9,194 nucleotides of DNA from Gammaproteobacteria bacterium (GTDB lineage: Bacteria; Pseudomonadota; Gammaproteobacteria; Steroidobacterales; Steroidobacteraceae). Below are positions 6,509 to 9,194 of this stretch, one piece after another (within the stretch, counting starts at the first letter, position 1; each line of letters begins with the position of its first letter). The notes under the pieces were generated by a model. The model ran no database searches and was not told where the DNA came from. It saw only the letters and a list, made by a program, of their open reading frames with translations. Where the stretch lies: contig JASHVF010000094.1 in the NCBI GenBank assembly GCA_030039615.1, positions 1-9,194 on the forward strand. Direction: 5' to 3'. The position numbers and the translations under genes were made by a program.

Positions 6509-7896
6509 AGCCGCTCGGCTCGCTGCCAGGTCACCGGCGGCAGCCGCTCGCCGATCAGCTTCCCGGCCCGCACCAGATCCAGCCCGGCGCCCGGCGCCGC
6601 AGCATCCCCCGTATCCAGCTCGCCGAGCAGCTGCGCCTGCACCAGGCCGCGGCGCAGCGCCTCCGCGTAGGGGATCTCCGGGTGAAACATCACCATCGAG
6701 TAGCGCGGGATGAAGCGGTCGGGGAAGCGCCGCTCGAGCGCCATCGCGTGGCCCTTGAGGCGCACGAAGCGCGCATCCAGCACCGCGTCGCGCATCTCGA
6801 GGTAGTTCTCGAGGGCCATCTGCGCGATCGCCTCGGTGTTGGGTCGGCGCACGCGCTCGAACTCCGCGAACAGCGCCTCCCAGCCATCGTGGCGCTCGAT
6901 GAGCTCATCGAGCACGCGGCAGTCCTCGAAGGCGGCGTTCATTCCCTGGCCGTGGAACGGCACGATCGCGTGCGCGGCGTCGCCGAGCAGCAGGAGCTCG
7001 CCGCCGACGCGCCAGGGAGTCGTGTGCACGGTGCCGAGCTGTCCCTGCGGGTGCTGCGCGAACTCGCTCAGCAGCCGCGGCATGAGCGGCACCGCGTCGG
7101 GGAACTGCGCCGCGAAGAACTCCGCGACCGCCGCGGGCGTCGTCAGCGCCGCGAAGCCCGCCGCGCCGGCGCGCGCCAGGAACAAGGTCGCCGTGAAGCT
7201 GTCGTCGGTATTCGGCAGCGCGATCAGCATGAAGCCGCCGCGCGGCCAGATGTGCAGCGCGTGGCGCTCGAGCAGCGCGCCGCCGCCCGCCGCCGGCGGA
7301 ATGGTGAGCTCCTTGTAGTCGTGGTCGAGCCAGTCTTCGCGCACCGTGACCAGCCCGGCCGCCGCGAGGCTCGCGCGCACCGCGGAGCCCGCGCCGTCGG
7401 TGGCGATGGCGGGTGCCAGCGGCAGCTCGAGCTCGCCGCCCTGCGCGGCGTCGCGCAGCCGCAGCCGCCCGCGCGGCAGGTCGACGCCGAGCGCCTGCAT
7501 GTTGAAGCGCACCGCGACGTTAGGGTGGCGCAGCGCCGCCTCGATCAGCAGGCGATTCAAGTCCGCGCGGCCGACCGAGTAGATGACCTCGTGCTCACGC
7601 TGGCCGTAGGGCTGCAGCGAGCTTGCGCCCGAGTGCTCGTGCACCATGCGTCCGCGCATGGCGATGGTGAGCGGACGTACCTGCTCCATGACACCGGCGC
7701 GCTCGAGCGCGGCGATGCCGCGCGCCGCGAGCGCCAGGTTGATCGAGCGGCCGCGCTCCGGCTGCGCCTGGCGCGGATCCGGGCGGCGCTCGTAGAGCGT
7801 CACGGCGAAGCCGCGCCGCGCCAGCAGCAGCGCGAGCAGGGCGCCCGCGAGTCCCGCGCCGACGATGTTGACGGCGGTGCCGGGTGAGCCCTTCAC
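6505..7896 (-). CDS. kmo: Kynurenine 3-monooxygenase
   Basis: FAD-dependent enzyme that hydroxylates L-kynurenine to 3-hydroxykynurenine using NADPH and O2. The 463 residues are close to the 461 of the Pseudomonas fluorescens enzyme. The FAD-binding GAGLAG is at 13-18, with ribose-binding Glu36 ending the second strand. RSINLAL is at 50-56, YSVGRADLN follows, and the second FAD motif GDAAHAIVPFHGQGMNAAFEDC starts at 305. The four residues that hold the kynurenine carboxylate in studied enzymes have counterparts: Arg83, Tyr97, Asn364 (ENYLEMRD) and Tyr399 (PRYSMVMF). The start is GTG at 7896-7894, with GGAG five bases upstream (7905-7902). The open frame runs on to 8481, but that part lies over kynU and has no family similarity. 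GTGA overlap with the kynU stop implies translational coupling. Bacterial versions may sit at the membrane, but I see no clear membrane helix here. Confidence 0.96.
   Translation of the reverse strand: MKGSPGTAVNIVGAGLAGALLALLLARRGFAVTLYERRPDPRQAQPERGRSINLALAARGIAALERAGVMEQVRPLTIAMRGRMVHEHSGASSLQPYGQREHEVIYSVGRADLNRLLIEAALRHPNVAVRFNMQALGVDLPRGRLRLRDAAQGGELELPLAPAIATDGAGSAVRASLAAAGLVTVREDWLDHDYKELTIPPAAGGGALLERHALHIWPRGGFMLIALPNTDDSFTATLFLARAGAAGFAALTTPAAVAEFFAAQFPDAVPLMPRLLSEFAQHPQGQLGTVHTTPWRVGGELLLLGDAAHAIVPFHGQGMNAAFEDCRVLDELIERHDGWEALFAEFERVRRPNTEAIAQMALENYLEMRDAVLDARFVRLKGHAMALERRFPDRFIPRYSMVMFHPEIPYAEALRRGLVQAQLLGELDTGDAAAPGAGLDLVRAGKLIGERLPPVTWQRAERL
7893..7896 (-). promoter_or_regulatory. 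GTGA stop/start overlap coupling kynU to kmo
   Basis: Read on the - strand, GTGA contains the GTG start of kmo (7896-7894) and the TGA stop of kynU (7895-7893). The ribosome binding site of kmo (GGAG, 7905-7902) lies within the last codons of kynU. This is the classic arrangement for translational coupling and for matched output of two enzymes acting in sequence. Confidence 0.85.
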
Positions 7897-9194
7897 GCCC
7901 GCTCCGGCAGCGCCTGCTCGAGGCACTGGACGAAGCGCACCGCGTCCTCGAAGCGGTTGTAGAGCGGCACCGGCGCCACGCGGATGATGTCCGGGTAGCG
8001 CCAGTCGCACACCACGCCGCCGGCCCGCAGCTTCTCGAGCACGCGGCGCCCGGGAACCGCGCCGCCGGCGATGCGCAGCGACAGCTGGCAGCCGCGCTCG
8101 GAGCTCGCGCGCGGCGTGATGACCGCGACCCGCGGCGCGAGCGGCTGCAGCAGCTCTTCGAGGAAACCGGTGAGCGCCAGCGACTTGCTGCGCAGCCGCT
8201 CCATGCCGGCGGCGACGAAGATCATGAGCGAGGCCACGAGCGGCGCGGCGGCGAGAATCGGCGGGTTGCTCACCTGCCAGGAGTCGGCGCCCGCGGCGGC
8301 GCGGAACTCGGGCTCCATGCGAAAGCGCGTGTCCTGCTCGTGCCCCCACCAGCCGGCGAGGCGCGCACCCGGCAGGGCGCCGCCGTGCGCGCCCCGCGGC
8401 TGCGCGCTCGAATGGCGCGCGTGCACGAAGCAGCCGCCGATCGCCCCGGGCCCGCCGTTCAGGTACTTGTAGCTGCACCACACGGCGAAATCGGCGGCGC
8501 TGTCATGCAGCGCGAGCGGCATGTTGCCCATCGAGTGCGCCAGGTCGACGCCGGCGATCGCGCCCGCCGCGTGCGCCGCGCGCACGATGCGCGCCAGATC
8601 GAAGGATTCGCCGGTGCGGAACTGCACGCCCGGCCACAGCACCAGCGCCAGCTCCGCGCCGTGCTCCGCGATGCACGCCTCGACCGCGTCCGTGCCGATG
8701 AGATCCTCACCGGCCGCGGGCGCGAGCTCGATGAGCGCGTCCTCGGGATCGAGGCCGTGCCAGACGATCTGCGAGGCGACCGCATGGCGGTCCGAGGAGA
8801 AGGCGCCCGCCTCGATGAGGATGCGGCGGCGCTCGCCCCGCGGGCGATAGAAGCTCGCCAGCATCAGGTGCAGGTTGACGGTGAGCGAGTTCATCGCGAC
8901 CACTTCGCTCAACTCCGCTCCCGCGAGTGCCGCGAGCCCCTCGCTAAGGTTCTGGTGGTAGGGGATCCAGGGGCGGCCGCCGTGCTCGTGTCCCTCGACC
9001 GCATGTCGCGCCCAGGTGTCGAGCTCCTCGTCGACGAGCGCGCGCGCGTTGAGCGGCTGCAGCCCGAGCGAGTGGCCGCACAGGTACACGAGCGGCGCGC
9101 CGCGCTCATCGAGCGGCAGCGCGAAGCGCTCGCGGAAGCCGCGCAGCTCGTCGGCCGCGTCGCGCGCGCTCGCCCGCGCCAGCAGCGCCGCATC
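7893..9194 (-). CDS. kynU: Kynureninase, 5' end beyond the window
   Basis: PLP-dependent hydrolase that cleaves kynurenine or 3-hydroxykynurenine to anthranilate or 3-hydroxyanthranilate plus alanine. The frame is open to the right edge and reads DAADELRGFRERFALP, a normal N-terminal region, so the GTG at 9089 is internal and only a few residues should be missing. Motifs are YLCGHSLGLQP, GHEHGGRPW, LTVNLHLML, GVDLAHSMGN (the Asp contacts the PLP ring), WCSYKYLNGGPG with the PLP lysine at 8468-8466, GWWGHE, SNPPI and RVAPVPLYNRFEDAVRF. The motif set matches human kynureninase better than that of Pseudomonas fluorescens (GHEQDTRFRM against human GHELSTRFKM, for example). The His of GHE (8990-8988) and the Asn of SNPPI (8267-8265) match human His102 and Asn333, which set preference for 3-hydroxykynurenine. 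It is the upstream gene of the pair with kmo, so its promoter lies outside the window. Confidence 0.96.
   Translation of the reverse strand, partial: DAALLARASARDAADELRGFRERFALPLDERGAPLVYLCGHSLGLQPLNARALVDEELDTWARHAVEGHEHGGRPWIPYHQNLSEGLAALAGAELSEVVAMNSLTVNLHLMLASFYRPRGERRRILIEAGAFSSDRHAVASQIVWHGLDPEDALIELAPAAGEDLIGTDAVEACIAEHGAELALVLWPGVQFRTGESFDLARIVRAAHAAGAIAGVDLAHSMGNMPLALHDSAADFAVWCSYKYLNGGPGAIGGCFVHARHSSAQPRGAHGGALPGARLAGWWGHEQDTRFRMEPEFRAAAGADSWQVSNPPILAAAPLVASLMIFVAAGMERLRSKSLALTGFLEELLQPLAPRVAVITPRASSERGCQLSLRIAGGAVPGRRVLEKLRAGGVVCDWRYPDIIRVAPVPLYNRFEDAVRFVQCLEQALPERA

Noticed and set aside
6522..6544. Inverted repeat GCTGCC/GGCAGC just past the kinase stop
   Set aside because: Six base pairs with an 11-base loop and no T-run, lying within the 3' coding part of kmo, is not enough to call a terminator.
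6682..7887. 401-codon + strand open frame opposite kmo
   Set aside because: It is antisense to a gene with complete family motifs, and its Arg/Ala/His-rich sequence has no domain, so it is a shadow frame.
7897..8481. N-terminal extension of kmo (195 codons)
   Set aside because: The frame is open by GC bias only and overlaps kynU. The FAD-binding start, the GGAG site and the GTGA overlap all support the start at 7896.

Overview
The window is GC-rich (about 70% by eye), with dense genes and short gaps. This suggests a proteobacterial chromosome, probably gamma- or betaproteobacterial. The Kup-type transporter, the SET protein with a post-SET cysteine cluster, the Hanks-type kinase and the kynurenine genes all fit that, but nothing in the sequence fixes the genus. 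I see no mobile element, CRISPR array, tRNA or rRNA, and no gap without a gene longer than about 170 bases.

Layout: positions 3-6508 are read on the + strand. They hold the 3' part of a SET-domain methyltransferase gene, kup (K+ uptake) four bases later, folA (dihydrofolate reductase) after 27 bases, a 167-base gap, a secreted Tyr/Trp-rich protein of unknown function with short repeats, and after 41 bases a membrane-anchored Ser/Thr protein kinase. Positions 6505-9194 are read on the - strand and carry kynU (kynureninase, cut by the window's right edge) followed by kmo (kynurenine 3-monooxygenase). The kynU stop and kmo start overlap as GTGA. The kinase and kmo meet tail to tail and their stop codons share one CTAG.

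How the genes work together: Kmo converts kynurenine to 3-hydroxykynurenine and KynU cleaves that to 3-hydroxyanthranilate, the route towards quinolinate and NAD+. The visible specificity residues of KynU are the human type, which fits 3-hydroxykynurenine as its substrate. SET and kup are probably cotranscribed, though no functional link is evident. The secreted protein and the kinase form the least described pair. The kinase has a canonical catalytic domain, four exact-period 17-residue GPTGT repeats before its single membrane helix, and a small outer domain with two cysteines. The gene just upstream encodes an exported protein that also has a two-cysteine C-terminal domain. A signalling link between them is plausible but unproven.
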